Positions 1 to 5,937 of a stretch of DNA of 10,355 nucleotides are shown in pieces. The notes below the pieces were generated by a model. That model saw only the letters and a list, made by a program, of their open reading frames with translations. It was not told where the DNA came from and searched no databases. The stretch spans positions 1 through 10,355 of the forward strand of contig JALWQQ010000279.1 of NCBI GenBank assembly GCA_027083075.1. The letters are read 5' to 3'. Positions within the stretch are counted from its first letter, which is position 1, and every line of letters starts with the position of its first letter. The stretch is from Campylobacteraceae bacterium (GTDB lineage Bacteria > Campylobacterota > Campylobacteria > Campylobacterales > Sulfurovaceae). A program made the translations under genes and the position numbers.

Positions 1-1485
1 CTGCTCAAGCCTCTTTTTGCGAATTTTGTGAAAACGTTTGGTGTTGACAAAGCTATCGTCATACTCGCAAATGAAGGTAAACTCCTCGTCACAGTCGCAA
101 CCGAAGCCCTCTTTGTAGGGTAATGGCTCATAGCCCGGTGAGCGGTAGAGATTTTCACCGAGTTGCTCGCATTGAGAGAGCCAATACTCAAGATAGTACG
201 CTTCGCTCTCTATCGGCTCAAGCGCCAAAAGCTCGCAAAGCCTGCGCGTAAAGTCATACTCGCTGATCCCGATATCGCTTTGTTGCGCCTGATGCATCGC
301 AGTTACGTAAGGGTGACCGTAGCTCAGACGAATATCGCGCTTTTCCAAAAAGGTTTTTGCGGGAATAACGATGCGTGCACGCTTGGCGCTTTCGTTTTCA
401 TAGAGTCCGAAATAGATGAGATTTTCTACCGCTTCAAGCGATCGGCGCACCCTTGCGGCATCGGGCATACTCTCCGCTGGATTTCCGCCTTGGATAATCA
501 CACAATCGAATGTTTCAAAAGGGGTTAAGACCTTCGAGACGCGCTTGCAATTGACCTCAAAAGGGTTGTCAAACCCCTCTTTGCTACTGCCGAGATAGTG
601 CACCCCGCACCCCTCTTTACCAAAGAGCCCCAAACAAGCGGCAAGCGCGTCGATCGCCTGCAGTACATACGACCCTATCGAGTACTTCTGCACCCCTGTG
701 CCGACCAAAAAGACCGTCTTTTTGTCGTAGATCAGATCGAGAAGTCTGCCCATCTCTCCCAGATCGGTGCCGATATACTCCAAGATCGCCTTGATGCGAT
801 GCTCGCGCGTATAATCGTAAAAATCCTCGTACTCACTCGCAAAACGATCCATCCATACCCTATCCTCTTTGTCCGCCATAAAGACGAAGCGTGCCAAGAT
901 GATCGCCAAGTAGTAGTCGCTTCTCGGCTGAAGCTGCAGGTGCAGATCCGCCATCTCGGCGATCTTTGTACGTACAGGATCGATGACGATGAGTCTCTTG
1001 CCCTCGATAAAGGGCATCATATGTGCATCGGTGACAGTAAGGTTGCGCCCCCAAACCACTACGGTCTCCGCTTTGGCGATCTGCTCCGATGGCAAGATCT
1101 TGTTTACGCCGCGCCCCTCTTCGATGCCCGCGGCACCGGCACCGTCACATAGCGAACCTTCTGTCAAGTAGCCGCCGATACGCGCCATCAAAAGGTTACT
1201 TACCTCCTGCATCACACCCATATGCCCGGAACCGCGCCACAAAAGCGTTTTTTCCGACTGCTTCAAAACGCGTGCCGTCTCTTCGAGCGCCTCCTCTATC
1301 GATACCTCTTTACCGTCGATGCGTGCCGTTCGGATACGAGATGCTTGAGGCATATAGCGATTGACGACACTGCATAGCGCACCGTTTCCAAAGGGGTGGG
1401 TGCTATCACCATGCAGTCTCCCCTTCTCGTCGACAAGGATCTTGCACGCATCGTAACAATCAAGCGGACAGGCTGTTGACTTCAC
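1..1485 (-). CDS. Molybdopterin oxidoreductase (DMSO reductase superfamily), 3' end outside window
   Basis: An open frame of 495 codons with no stop runs to the left edge, so the C-terminus is missing; complete relatives are often around 650-750 residues. The GTG start at 1485 is chosen because GGAG lies 8 bases upstream and the cluster motif follows at once. Residues 6-14 read CPLDCYDAC, and with C38 (HPFGNGALC) they form a C-x3-C-x3-C-x23-C [4Fe-4S] site typical of the bis-molybdopterin guanine dinucleotide enzymes. A stretch at 85-120 (GSGHMG...GSLCDGAGAAG) resembles the region that supplies the Mo ligand; S111 or C113 could serve, and I cannot decide. Later segments such as QGGNPAES fit the cofactor-binding domains. 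There is no twin-arginine signal, so the enzyme is probably cytoplasmic. The substrate is unknown (formate-dehydrogenase-like or another oxyanion/organic substrate). Oddity: the residue two after C38 is Val instead of the usual Lys/Arg. The start overlaps the stop of the upstream adaptor gene by one base, suggesting coupled translation. Confidence 0.9.
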   Translation of the reverse strand, partial: MKSTACPLDCYDACKILVDEKGRLHGDSTHPFGNGALCSVVNRYMPQASRIRTARIDGKEVSIEEALEETARVLKQSEKTLLWRGSGHMGVMQEVSNLLMARIGGYLTEGSLCDGAGAAGIEEGRGVNKILPSEQIAKAETVVVWGRNLTVTDAHMMPFIEGKRLIVIDPVRTKIAEMADLHLQLQPRSDYYLAIILARFVFMADKEDRVWMDRFASEYEDFYDYTREHRIKAILEYIGTDLGEMGRLLDLIYDKKTVFLVGTGVQKYSIGSYVLQAIDALAACLGLFGKEGCGVHYLGSSKEGFDNPFEVNCKRVSKVLTPFETFDCVIIQGGNPAESMPDAARVRRSLEAVENLIYFGLYENESAKRARIVIPAKTFLEKRDIRLSYGHPYVTAMHQAQQSDIGISEYDFTRRLCELLALEPIESEAYYLEYWLSQCEQLGENLYRSPGYEPLPYKEGFGCDCDEEFTFICEYDDSFVNTKRFHKIRKKRLEQ

Positions 1486-2273
1486 TACTTTAACTCCACT
1501 TCAACCAATTGCGAAAAAGCAAAACGGTCGGCAGGCAGCGTGATCTCTACACGATATTGGCTAAGGTATTGATCGTCGGCTACTTTCCAGACTTTGCTTA
1601 TCTTAAAATCACCGTGTTTCCCGTTGATCGTCACACTTCTCTTCTCTATATCGCGCAGCTCCTCCGCATCCAAAAAGAGCGTCACCTTGGCACGTCGTAC
1701 ATCATCCACGATCGCCAGCGGCGCCCCCGGTGCCACCACATCCTTCTCTTTTGCCAAAAGCTTATAGAGGTAGTACCCCTCAGGTGCGATCGTCTTATCT
1801 TTGATGCGCTTTTGAAGCGTTGCGATCTTATAGCGCAAGTCATCAAGCTGACGCCTTAGTGTCACGATCTTCTCTTGAAGTGCCAAGAGCTGAGATCTGA
1901 GCGCAGCAAGGTGTTCAAACTGCTTATCTTTCTCTTGTTGCGAGAGTGCGCTAAGGTTTTTGCTACGATTGTAGATACGTGCGGCACGCTGCAAGATCTC
2001 TTTTTGCAAAGCGATCTTTTTACGTGTGAGTGCAAGTATCGACTTGAGGCTTTTTTGTGTAAAGCGCGCGTTTTGAAGCGCCTTTTTATCGAGACTATCG
2101 TCGATATGCACGATCACGCCTTGAATGACCTTGCCCTCTTGTGACCTGTCGGCAAGCAAGACTTTGCCTGAAACGGTCGATTTGATCGTCAACCGCTCGA
2201 TAGGCTCGATGCGCGCATGATGCACCTTGGCAAAGAGAAAAAACGGCAAAAGCACAAAAAGGATCGCGCGCAT
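1485..2273 (-). CDS. HlyD-like periplasmic adaptor (membrane-fusion-type) protein
   Basis: A 262-residue protein. The ATG at 2273 is preferred over an upstream in-frame start at 2354, because the longer version would begin inside rnpB and cross this gene's promoter, and AAGGA sits about 6 bases before 2273. Residues 1-16 are a hydrophobic signal peptide or anchor (MRAILFVLLPFFLFA). Residues about 25-59 and 161-191 resemble two halves of a lipoyl-like domain (TVSGKV...; VVAPGAPLAIVDD), separated by a long charged, Leu-rich coiled coil (about 62-160). Residues 194-262 look like the beta-barrel domain. This order (half lipoyl, hairpin, half lipoyl, barrel) is that of periplasmic adaptors of efflux or secretion pumps. 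No inner-membrane pump or outer-membrane channel gene is next to it; the downstream partner is a molybdopterin oxidoreductase. The transported substrate is unknown. An alternative is a stand-alone envelope protein with an adaptor fold. Confidence 0.78.
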   Translation of the reverse strand: MRAILFVLLPFFLFAKVHHARIEPIERLTIKSTVSGKVLLADRSQEGKVIQGVIVHIDDSLDKKALQNARFTQKSLKSILALTRKKIALQKEILQRAARIYNRSKNLSALSQQEKDKQFEHLAALRSQLLALQEKIVTLRRQLDDLRYKIATLQKRIKDKTIAPEGYYLYKLLAKEKDVVAPGAPLAIVDDVRRAKVTLFLDAEELRDIEKRSVTINGKHGDFKISKVWKVADDQYLSQYRVEITLPADRFAFSQLVEVELK

Positions 2274-2301
2274 TTGCTTCCTTTGCGATTTTATGTGAGG
2301 G

Positions 2302-2307
2302 ATTATA
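2302..2307 (-). promoter_or_regulatory. Extended -10 promoter for the adaptor gene
   Basis: TGCTATAAT on the minus strand is a perfect TATAAT with an upstream TG (extended -10). It would start transcription near 2295, giving a short leader of about 20 bases before the ATG at 2273. The -35 position (CAAGAT at 17-base spacing) is poor, as is common in Campylobacterota. It lies just downstream of rnpB, so the adaptor-oxidoreductase pair has its own promoter. Confidence 0.7.
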
Positions 2308-2347
2308 GCACATCTGTCGGTTAATCTTGGCGTAGGATCAAGCAGAA

Positions 2348-2740
2348 GGCGCAACGATAAGCCGAGTTCTGTCGTTGGGTAGTTATTTATCTAGGTCTAT
2401 TGTCACCAATAGACTCAAGCAAAGCGCTTTGACCGCCATGCGGTTGCGGGAGTTTTACCATGCGCTTCTTGCTGCGGATCGGGTTTACCCGGCTGCCCGT
2501 GTTGCCACAGGCACCGGTGGTCTCTTACACCACCCTTTCACCCTTACCTGCCAAGGGGTCTGACCTCAATGACAATGCTTTAGCGTTGTCGTTGCGGGTC
2601 TGACCCCTTTTAGCAGGCGGTCTACTCTCTGTTGCACTTGCCCTCGGATTACTCCGGCCACCCGTTAGGTGGGATCCTCTCCCGCATGCAGCTCGGACTT
2701 TCCTCCTGTAGTCAAACTACAGGCAACTACCTGTTGCGCC
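2348..2740 (-). ncRNA. rnpB: RNase P RNA (bacterial type A)
   Basis: This is the catalytic RNA of RNase P, which cuts the 5' leader from pre-tRNAs together with the protein RnpA. The ends are set by a perfect 8-base P1 helix, GGCGCAAC at 2740-2733 with GTTGCGCC at 2355-2348. Conserved blocks appear in the right order on the minus strand: GAGGAAAGTCCG (near 2707-2695), GTGCAACAGAGAGTAGACCG (about 2637-2618), GGTAAGGGTGAAAGGGTG (about 2548-2531), GTAAACCCGATCCGCAGCAAG, and the 3' block AGATAAATAACTACC followed by ACAGAACTCGGCTTA. At about 393 nucleotides it is close to the 377 of E. coli, with the extra length mainly in P12. A strong extended -10 box starts it exactly at the P1 helix. True 3' maturation may lie a few bases past 2348. 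No clear U-tract terminator follows. Confidence 0.97.
2547..2617 (-). repeat. Expanded P12 arm of rnpB with GGGGTC palindromic motifs
   Basis: A 71-base hairpin inside rnpB. The outer stem CCTGC/GCAGG closes it; inside, AAGGGGTC-A-GACC pairs with GGTC-A-GACCCCTT around one A-A mismatch, and the tip is GACAACGC-TAAA-GCATTGTC with one mismatch. On the plus strand this gives two near-direct copies of GGGTCTGACC (about 2556-2565 and 2596-2605). The position matches P12 of type A RNase P RNA, a peripheral arm known to vary in length, so the enzyme core is intact. The GGGGTC-A-GACCCC type palindrome resembles motifs I associate with REP elements next to RAYT (Y1-type) transposase genes; that link is from memory and untested. 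Confidence 0.75.
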
Positions 2741-2746
2741 GATAGG

Positions 2747-2752
2747 ATTATA
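2747..2752 (-). promoter_or_regulatory. Extended -10 promoter for rnpB
   Basis: TGGTATAAT on the minus strand is a consensus extended -10 element. The first base of the P1 helix, G2740, lies 7 bases downstream of the box, a normal start distance, so the promoter and the RNA end agree independently. The -35 position (TTAGCA at 17 bases) is weak. Confidence 0.8.
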
Positions 2753-2804
2753 CCATAATGAAATCTCGTTGCTAAACTTTGCGCTTGATTGCAGTGATTG
2801 AAGG

Positions 2805-2820
2805 ATGGGCAAAAGCCCAT
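2805..2820 (-). terminator. Hairpin after oorC, weak terminator candidate
   Basis: ATGGGC-TTTT-GCCCAT is a perfect 6-base stem 7 bases after the oorC stop codon. It is followed by CCTTCAATC and not by a U-run, so intrinsic termination would be inefficient. It may instead protect the 3' end of the oor message or mark partial read-through into rnpB. Confidence 0.4.
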
Positions 2821-2827
2821 GTTGTGC

Positions 2828-3400
2828 TTAGGCGTTTGCTTTCTGCTTCTCCATTGCCTCGAGGGCATACTTTTTGCCCAATTCGTATGCCTTCTTGTTA
2901 AGCTCGTGGAAGCGTTCGGGTACCTTGGAAAGCATTGTCTCTACCAGAAGATCCTCGTCAAGTGCGTGCATCATCGTATTGGCAATCGCCAAAGCGACTA
3001 CCGATTGGGTGATCACGTTTCCGACCTCCTCTTTGGCGATCGTAATGATGGGTATTTCGTAGATATTCCACTTCTTTCTATCCTCTTCGGTCGGATAGAC
3101 AAGGTTGGGTTCGATGACGATCGTGCCACCTTCACGTACCCCTTTTTTGAACTGTTGGTAGCTCACATCGGCGACAGAGAGCATGAAGTCGATCTGACCG
3201 TCGATTGCATAGGGATACCAGATCTCTTCGTCATCCAACTGGATATCCACGACGGTCGGTCCGCCGCGCACCTGAGAGGTATAGGTTGCGGTCTTTACAC
3301 CGTAACCGCCCTGCTTGATCTTTGCCGCTGCGAAGATCTCGCCCGCAAGCAAGACACCTTGACCGCCGACGCCGGTAAAACGCATGACAATTCTACTCAT
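2828..3400 (-). CDS. oorC: 2-oxoglutarate:ferredoxin oxidoreductase, gamma subunit
   Basis: A 190-residue protein of the pyruvate/2-ketoisovalerate ferredoxin oxidoreductase gamma family. It is one of four subunits that interconvert 2-oxoglutarate + CoA and succinyl-CoA + CO2 with a low-potential electron carrier (ferredoxin or flavodoxin). Residues 8-15 (FTGVGGQG) hold the conserved glycine loop that opens this fold, and YTSQVRGGP near residues 40-48 matches the family's S-x-x-V-R-G-G block. The ATG at 3400 is preferred over the in-frame start at 3433, which would overlap the end of oorB; AGGGG lies about 8 bases upstream. It starts 10 bases after the oorB stop and is the last gene of the cluster. 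The charged Lys/Glu-rich tail (KYALEAMEKQKANA) is unremarkable. Confidence 0.95.
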   Translation of the reverse strand: MSRIVMRFTGVGGQGVLLAGEIFAAAKIKQGGYGVKTATYTSQVRGGPTVVDIQLDDEEIWYPYAIDGQIDFMLSVADVSYQQFKKGVREGGTIVIEPNLVYPTEEDRKKWNIYEIPIITIAKEEVGNVITQSVVALAIANTMMHALDEDLLVETMLSKVPERFHELNKKAYELGKKYALEAMEKQKANA

Positions 3401-3410
3401 TGTGCACCCC

Positions 3411-4268
3411 TTATATCTTTTTCTTGAAGTCATCCGGCGTAATCTTGCCGCGTTTACCTTGATGCGCGTCTTTAACCATCTGATACGCCTCGCAGTACTC
3501 CAATGCCTCTTTATCTTGCTTCAAGATGCCTGTCGGCAGATAGTTGATGCGCTCCTCTTCAGGCAAAGCTTCCCACTTCTTCTTCGGCAAGGTGATCGAG
3601 TCGATCCAGTCGAGGTTCTCCATGGCGGATTGCATCTTGTTTTTACGTCCAAGGTTGATATGGCAGTTTGACAACGCCTCGACATACGAGAAGCCCTTGT
3701 GTGCAATCGCTTCTCTAAGTACTTTCTCGAGCTTCTTAGGTGCCGTCACGTTTTCTCGCGCTACAAAGCTCGCGCCCGCCGCTTCGGCAAGCTTACATCC
3801 GTCAAAGGTCGGATCGACATTACCGACTTTTTGGCTCACCGTCCAGAAGCCTCGCGGCGTAGTCGGCGAGGTTTGCGAGTTGGTCAAGCCGTAGATGAAG
3901 TTTTGGATCACAATCAAGGTGATGTCGATATTGCGTCTACAACCGTGAATCGTATGGTTACCACCGATCGCCAAGGCATCACCGTCGCCCGCGACACAGA
4001 CTACCGTCTTGTCGGGATTTGCCAGTTTAATGCCTGTAGCGAAAGCAACGGTTCTACCATGTGTCGTATGTACCGTGTTCATATCGACATAAGAAGAGAA
4101 GCGACCGGAACAGCCGATCCCCGAAACGACGCAGATATCGTCTTTGCTAATGCCAAGCTTGTCAACGGCGCGAATAAAAGACTTCAAGATCACCCCGTCA
4201 CCGCAACCCCAACACCAGAGTGTCGGCATCTTGTTGGTACGCAAATATTCATCATAATTAAAAGCCAT
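3411..4268 (-). CDS. oorB: 2-oxoglutarate:ferredoxin oxidoreductase, beta (thiamine-diphosphate) subunit
   Basis: A 285-residue catalytic subunit that binds thiamine diphosphate and the proximal [4Fe-4S] cluster. C19 and C22 (WCWGCGDG), C53 (GIGCSGR) and a later Cys near residue 200 (SNCHINLG) are the likely cluster ligands. The ThDP/Mg2+ motif starts at GDGDALAIGGNH, near residue 94, and ends about 28 residues later at QN. The family's T-x-x-x-G-R segment (HTTHGRTVAFATGIKLA) is present. The length matches OorB of Campylobacter/Helicobacter-type enzymes. The ATG at 4268 is 1 base past the oorA stop, with a strong AGGAGG inside the oorA end, so the two are translated together. A related pyruvate or 2-oxoacid specificity cannot be excluded from sequence alone, but the oorDABC gene order favours 2-oxoglutarate. 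Confidence 0.95.
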   Translation of the reverse strand: MAFNYDEYLRTNKMPTLWCWGCGDGVILKSFIRAVDKLGISKDDICVVSGIGCSGRFSSYVDMNTVHTTHGRTVAFATGIKLANPDKTVVCVAGDGDALAIGGNHTIHGCRRNIDITLIVIQNFIYGLTNSQTSPTTPRGFWTVSQKVGNVDPTFDGCKLAEAAGASFVARENVTAPKKLEKVLREAIAHKGFSYVEALSNCHINLGRKNKMQSAMENLDWIDSITLPKKKWEALPEEERINYLPTGILKQDKEALEYCEAYQMVKDAHQGKRGKITPDDFKKKI

Positions 4269-4269
4269 C

Positions 4270-5409
4270 TTAGAATACCTCCTTCACTTTCTCGATAATA
4301 TCGGCAGGAGAGAAGGGTCGCCCGTTGGTTTTGGTCAACTTCTCGATATCTCTTCTTCCCATTGCTCTTTGGATCTCTTGCAGATACTGCCCTTGGTTGA
4401 GCTCAACAGAGAGTACCTTGTCAAACTTCTGTCCAAGTTCATAGAGTCTCTCTTCGGGACTTGGCCACAAGGTGATCGGTCTAAACATCCCCGCTTTGAT
4501 GCCCTGCTCTCTGAGAACATTGATCGCCTCTTTGATCGCCAATGAAGCCGAACCGTAACCGATGATCAAGATCTCGGCATCCTCAAGCATATACTCCTCG
4601 TTGGACTCGATCTCGTCTTTGTGCGCATCGACTTTTCTGAAGAGGCGGTCGATCAACTTACGACACGTTTCGATCTCTTCGGTCGGGAAGCCGTCGGCAT
4701 CGTGATGCAATCCCGTAAAGTGGAAACGATAGCCTTGAAACATCGGATTAAGTACCGCGGGCTCATCCTGAGCAACACCGTAGGGTTTATACTCTTTCGG
4801 ATCACCCTCAAAGCGCTTTCTTGGCACGATCCCCTTTGCCACCTCTTCTGCCGTAGGGATGATCGCCTTAGCATGCATGTGACCGATCGTTTCGTCCAAG
4901 AGTACGATGACCGGCTGCATAAAGCGATCCGCCAAGTTAAAGGCGCGTACCACCTCCGTATAGCACTCTGCCAAGTTTCCTGCTGCCAGCGTGATCGACT
5001 TGTAGTCACCGTGACTCGGGTTTTTGGCTTGGTTAACATCGCCTTGTGCCACACGTGTCGGCAAGCCTGTAGAGGGACCACCGCGCATGACATTAACGAC
5101 TACCAACGGTACTTCCGCCATTTGTGCAAGACCCAAGTTTTCCGCCTTAAGCGAGATACCGGGACCACTCGAGGCGGTAAGACTTCTGACACCGCTCATC
5201 GCCGCACCGATCGCCGCAGCGATACCGCCGATCTCATCCTCCATCTGAATCGCAACTCCGCCTTTTTTAGGCAGAAGGTCGGAGATGGTATGCATGATCT
5301 CGCTTGAAGGCGTAATAGGATAGCCTCCAAAGAACATACATCCGGCATCAACCGCCGCCATTGCCGCAAGGTCGTTACCGCTTGAAATCACTTCTCGTGT
5401 CGCTGACAT
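4270..5409 (-). CDS. oorA: 2-oxoglutarate:ferredoxin oxidoreductase, alpha subunit
   Basis: A 379-residue subunit that carries the pyrimidine-binding (Pyr) and transketolase C-terminal-like domains and helps hold 2-oxoglutarate and ThDP at the interface with OorB. The hallmark GGYPITPSSEI lies at residues 28-38; EDEIGGIAAAIGAA supplies the Glu that activates ThDP in this family; TASSGPGISLKAE follows near residue 80. The C-terminal half (ILIIGYGSASLAIKEAI...; MFRPITLWPSPEE) fits the transketolase C-terminal-like domain. The ATG at 5409 overlaps the oorD stop by one base (TAATG) and has GGAG 6 bases upstream; this is favoured over the in-frame start at 5424 inside oorD. The next gene, oorB, follows after 1 base. 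The arrangement predicts equal amounts of the subunits. Confidence 0.96.
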   Translation of the reverse strand: MSATREVISSGNDLAAMAAVDAGCMFFGGYPITPSSEIMHTISDLLPKKGGVAIQMEDEIGGIAAAIGAAMSGVRSLTASSGPGISLKAENLGLAQMAEVPLVVVNVMRGGPSTGLPTRVAQGDVNQAKNPSHGDYKSITLAAGNLAECYTEVVRAFNLADRFMQPVIVLLDETIGHMHAKAIIPTAEEVAKGIVPRKRFEGDPKEYKPYGVAQDEPAVLNPMFQGYRFHFTGLHHDADGFPTEEIETCRKLIDRLFRKVDAHKDEIESNEEYMLEDAEILIIGYGSASLAIKEAINVLREQGIKAGMFRPITLWPSPEERLYELGQKFDKVLSVELNQGQYLQEIQRAMGRRDIEKLTKTNGRPFSPADIIEKVKEVF

Positions 5410-5738
5410 TACTGCTCCTTCCAATCTTCGGGTAATCGATAGTTGTTTTCAATAATCGCTTCGCGTCTCTTCTTTGCCGAATCGGTCAATTTGGCAAATT
5501 TGTACTCCGATTTGTCCGCCACATAGATCGCAAAATCGGGGCACGAAAGCTCGCACTCGTTACAGCCGATGCACGCCTCTTCCGCCACTACGCTGATCAT
5601 CGCTCCAAGGACGGAACTTGCTTCGGGCTTCATAGAGAGAACGCCGGCGGGACACGCATCGACACAGATGTCGCACGCCTTACAGCGAGAGGTGTTGACC
5701 CAAACCGGGGTATTTTCCGGTGCCTTCATTAACGCCAT
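5409..5738 (-). CDS. oorD: 2-oxoglutarate:ferredoxin oxidoreductase, delta (2x[4Fe-4S]) subunit
   Basis: A 109-residue ferredoxin-like subunit that passes electrons between the ThDP site of the enzyme and external ferredoxin. It has two classic cluster motifs: C19-x2-C22-x2-C25-x3-C29-P (CKACDICVDACP) and C56-x2-C59-x2-C62-x3-C66-P (CIGCNECELSCP). All eight ligands are present, so two low-potential [4Fe-4S] clusters are expected. The C-terminal 40 residues are a charged extension (about 70-109) that probably docks to the other subunits. The start ATG at 5738 has AGGGGA about 6 bases upstream. It is the first gene of oorDABC and is preceded by about 200 bases of non-coding DNA with the likely promoter. 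A free ferredoxin is less likely because of its fixed position in the cluster. Confidence 0.95.
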   Translation of the reverse strand: MALMKAPENTPVWVNTSRCKACDICVDACPAGVLSMKPEASSVLGAMISVVAEEACIGCNECELSCPDFAIYVADKSEYKFAKLTDSAKKRREAIIENNYRLPEDWKEQ

Positions 5739-5775
5739 AGTTTCCCCTTTTGTTTCAAAAATTAGGAATGTAGAG

Positions 5776-5793
5776 ATAAGGAGCCTTCCTTAT
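5776..5793 (-). promoter_or_regulatory. Hairpin in the oorD leader
   Basis: ATAAGGA-AGGC-TCCTTAT on the minus strand is a perfect 7-base stem with a 4-base loop, 38-55 bases before the oorD start codon. It would lie in the 5' leader of the oor message. No U-run follows, so it is more likely a message-stabilising or regulatory hairpin, or a DNA operator, than a terminator. Its right arm is part of a direct repeat (AGATAAGGAG, plus strand) also found at 5857-5866. Confidence 0.45.
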
Positions 5794-5836
5794 TCACTAA
5801 AAAGAAGATAGCCAATTTTTCGTAAGGCAACTATGA

Positions 5837-5851
5837 ATAATGCCGCATTAT
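5837..5851. promoter_or_regulatory. Palindrome ATAATGC-C-GCATTAT, candidate operator of oorDABC
   Basis: A perfect 7+1+7 inverted repeat in the gene-free stretch between sucD and oorD. It overlaps the proposed -10 box (5847-5852) and start site, a place where a bound repressor would block RNA polymerase. The regulator is unknown; the motif does not match one I can name. Confidence 0.5.
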
Positions 5852-5875
5852 CGGAAAGATAAGGAGGGTTGTTAC
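5847..5875 (-). promoter_or_regulatory. Probable sigma-70 promoter for oorDABC
   Basis: On the minus strand GTAACA (5875-5870) and GATAAT (5852-5847) are separated by exactly 17 bases; they match the -35 and -10 consensus at 4 and 5 of 6 positions. Transcription would start near 5840 and give a leader of about 100 bases. A competing, weaker -10 (TATCTT, near 5804-5810) lies downstream. The 5739-5937 stretch holds no gene I can support. Confidence 0.45.
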
Positions 5876-5890
5876 TAATGGAAGCAGGCG

Positions 5891-5925
5891 AAATCGGAGA
5901 GAATTACACCCTTTTGGGTCGATTT
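5891..5925 (-). terminator. Weak hairpin region after sucD
   Basis: Shortly after the sucD stop the minus strand reads ACCC-AAAA-GGGT (5919-5908), nested in a longer AAATCG...CGATTT pairing (5925-5920 with 5896-5891). There is no U-tract, so it is a poor intrinsic terminator; sucCD transcripts may continue into oorDABC. It could instead be a 3'-end stabiliser. Confidence 0.3.
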
Positions 5926-5937
5926 TTCACAGTAGGC

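Noticed and set aside
163..1364. Several plus-strand frames of 60-184 codons near the left edge
   Set aside because: All lie antisense to the continuous molybdopterin oxidoreductase frame, whose protein shows clear family motifs.
2274..2354. N-terminal extension of the adaptor protein to an upstream ATG at 2354
   Set aside because: It would begin inside the P1 helix of rnpB and read through the TATAAT promoter at 2302-2307; a good ribosome site and signal peptide begin at 2273.
2375..2563. Plus-strand open frame of 62 codons
   Set aside because: Lies entirely antisense within rnpB, whose conserved RNA blocks explain the sequence.
5409..5738. OorD as an independent 2x[4Fe-4S] ferredoxin
   Set aside because: Overlap with oorA and the fixed oorDABC order make it the delta subunit of the oxidoreductase.
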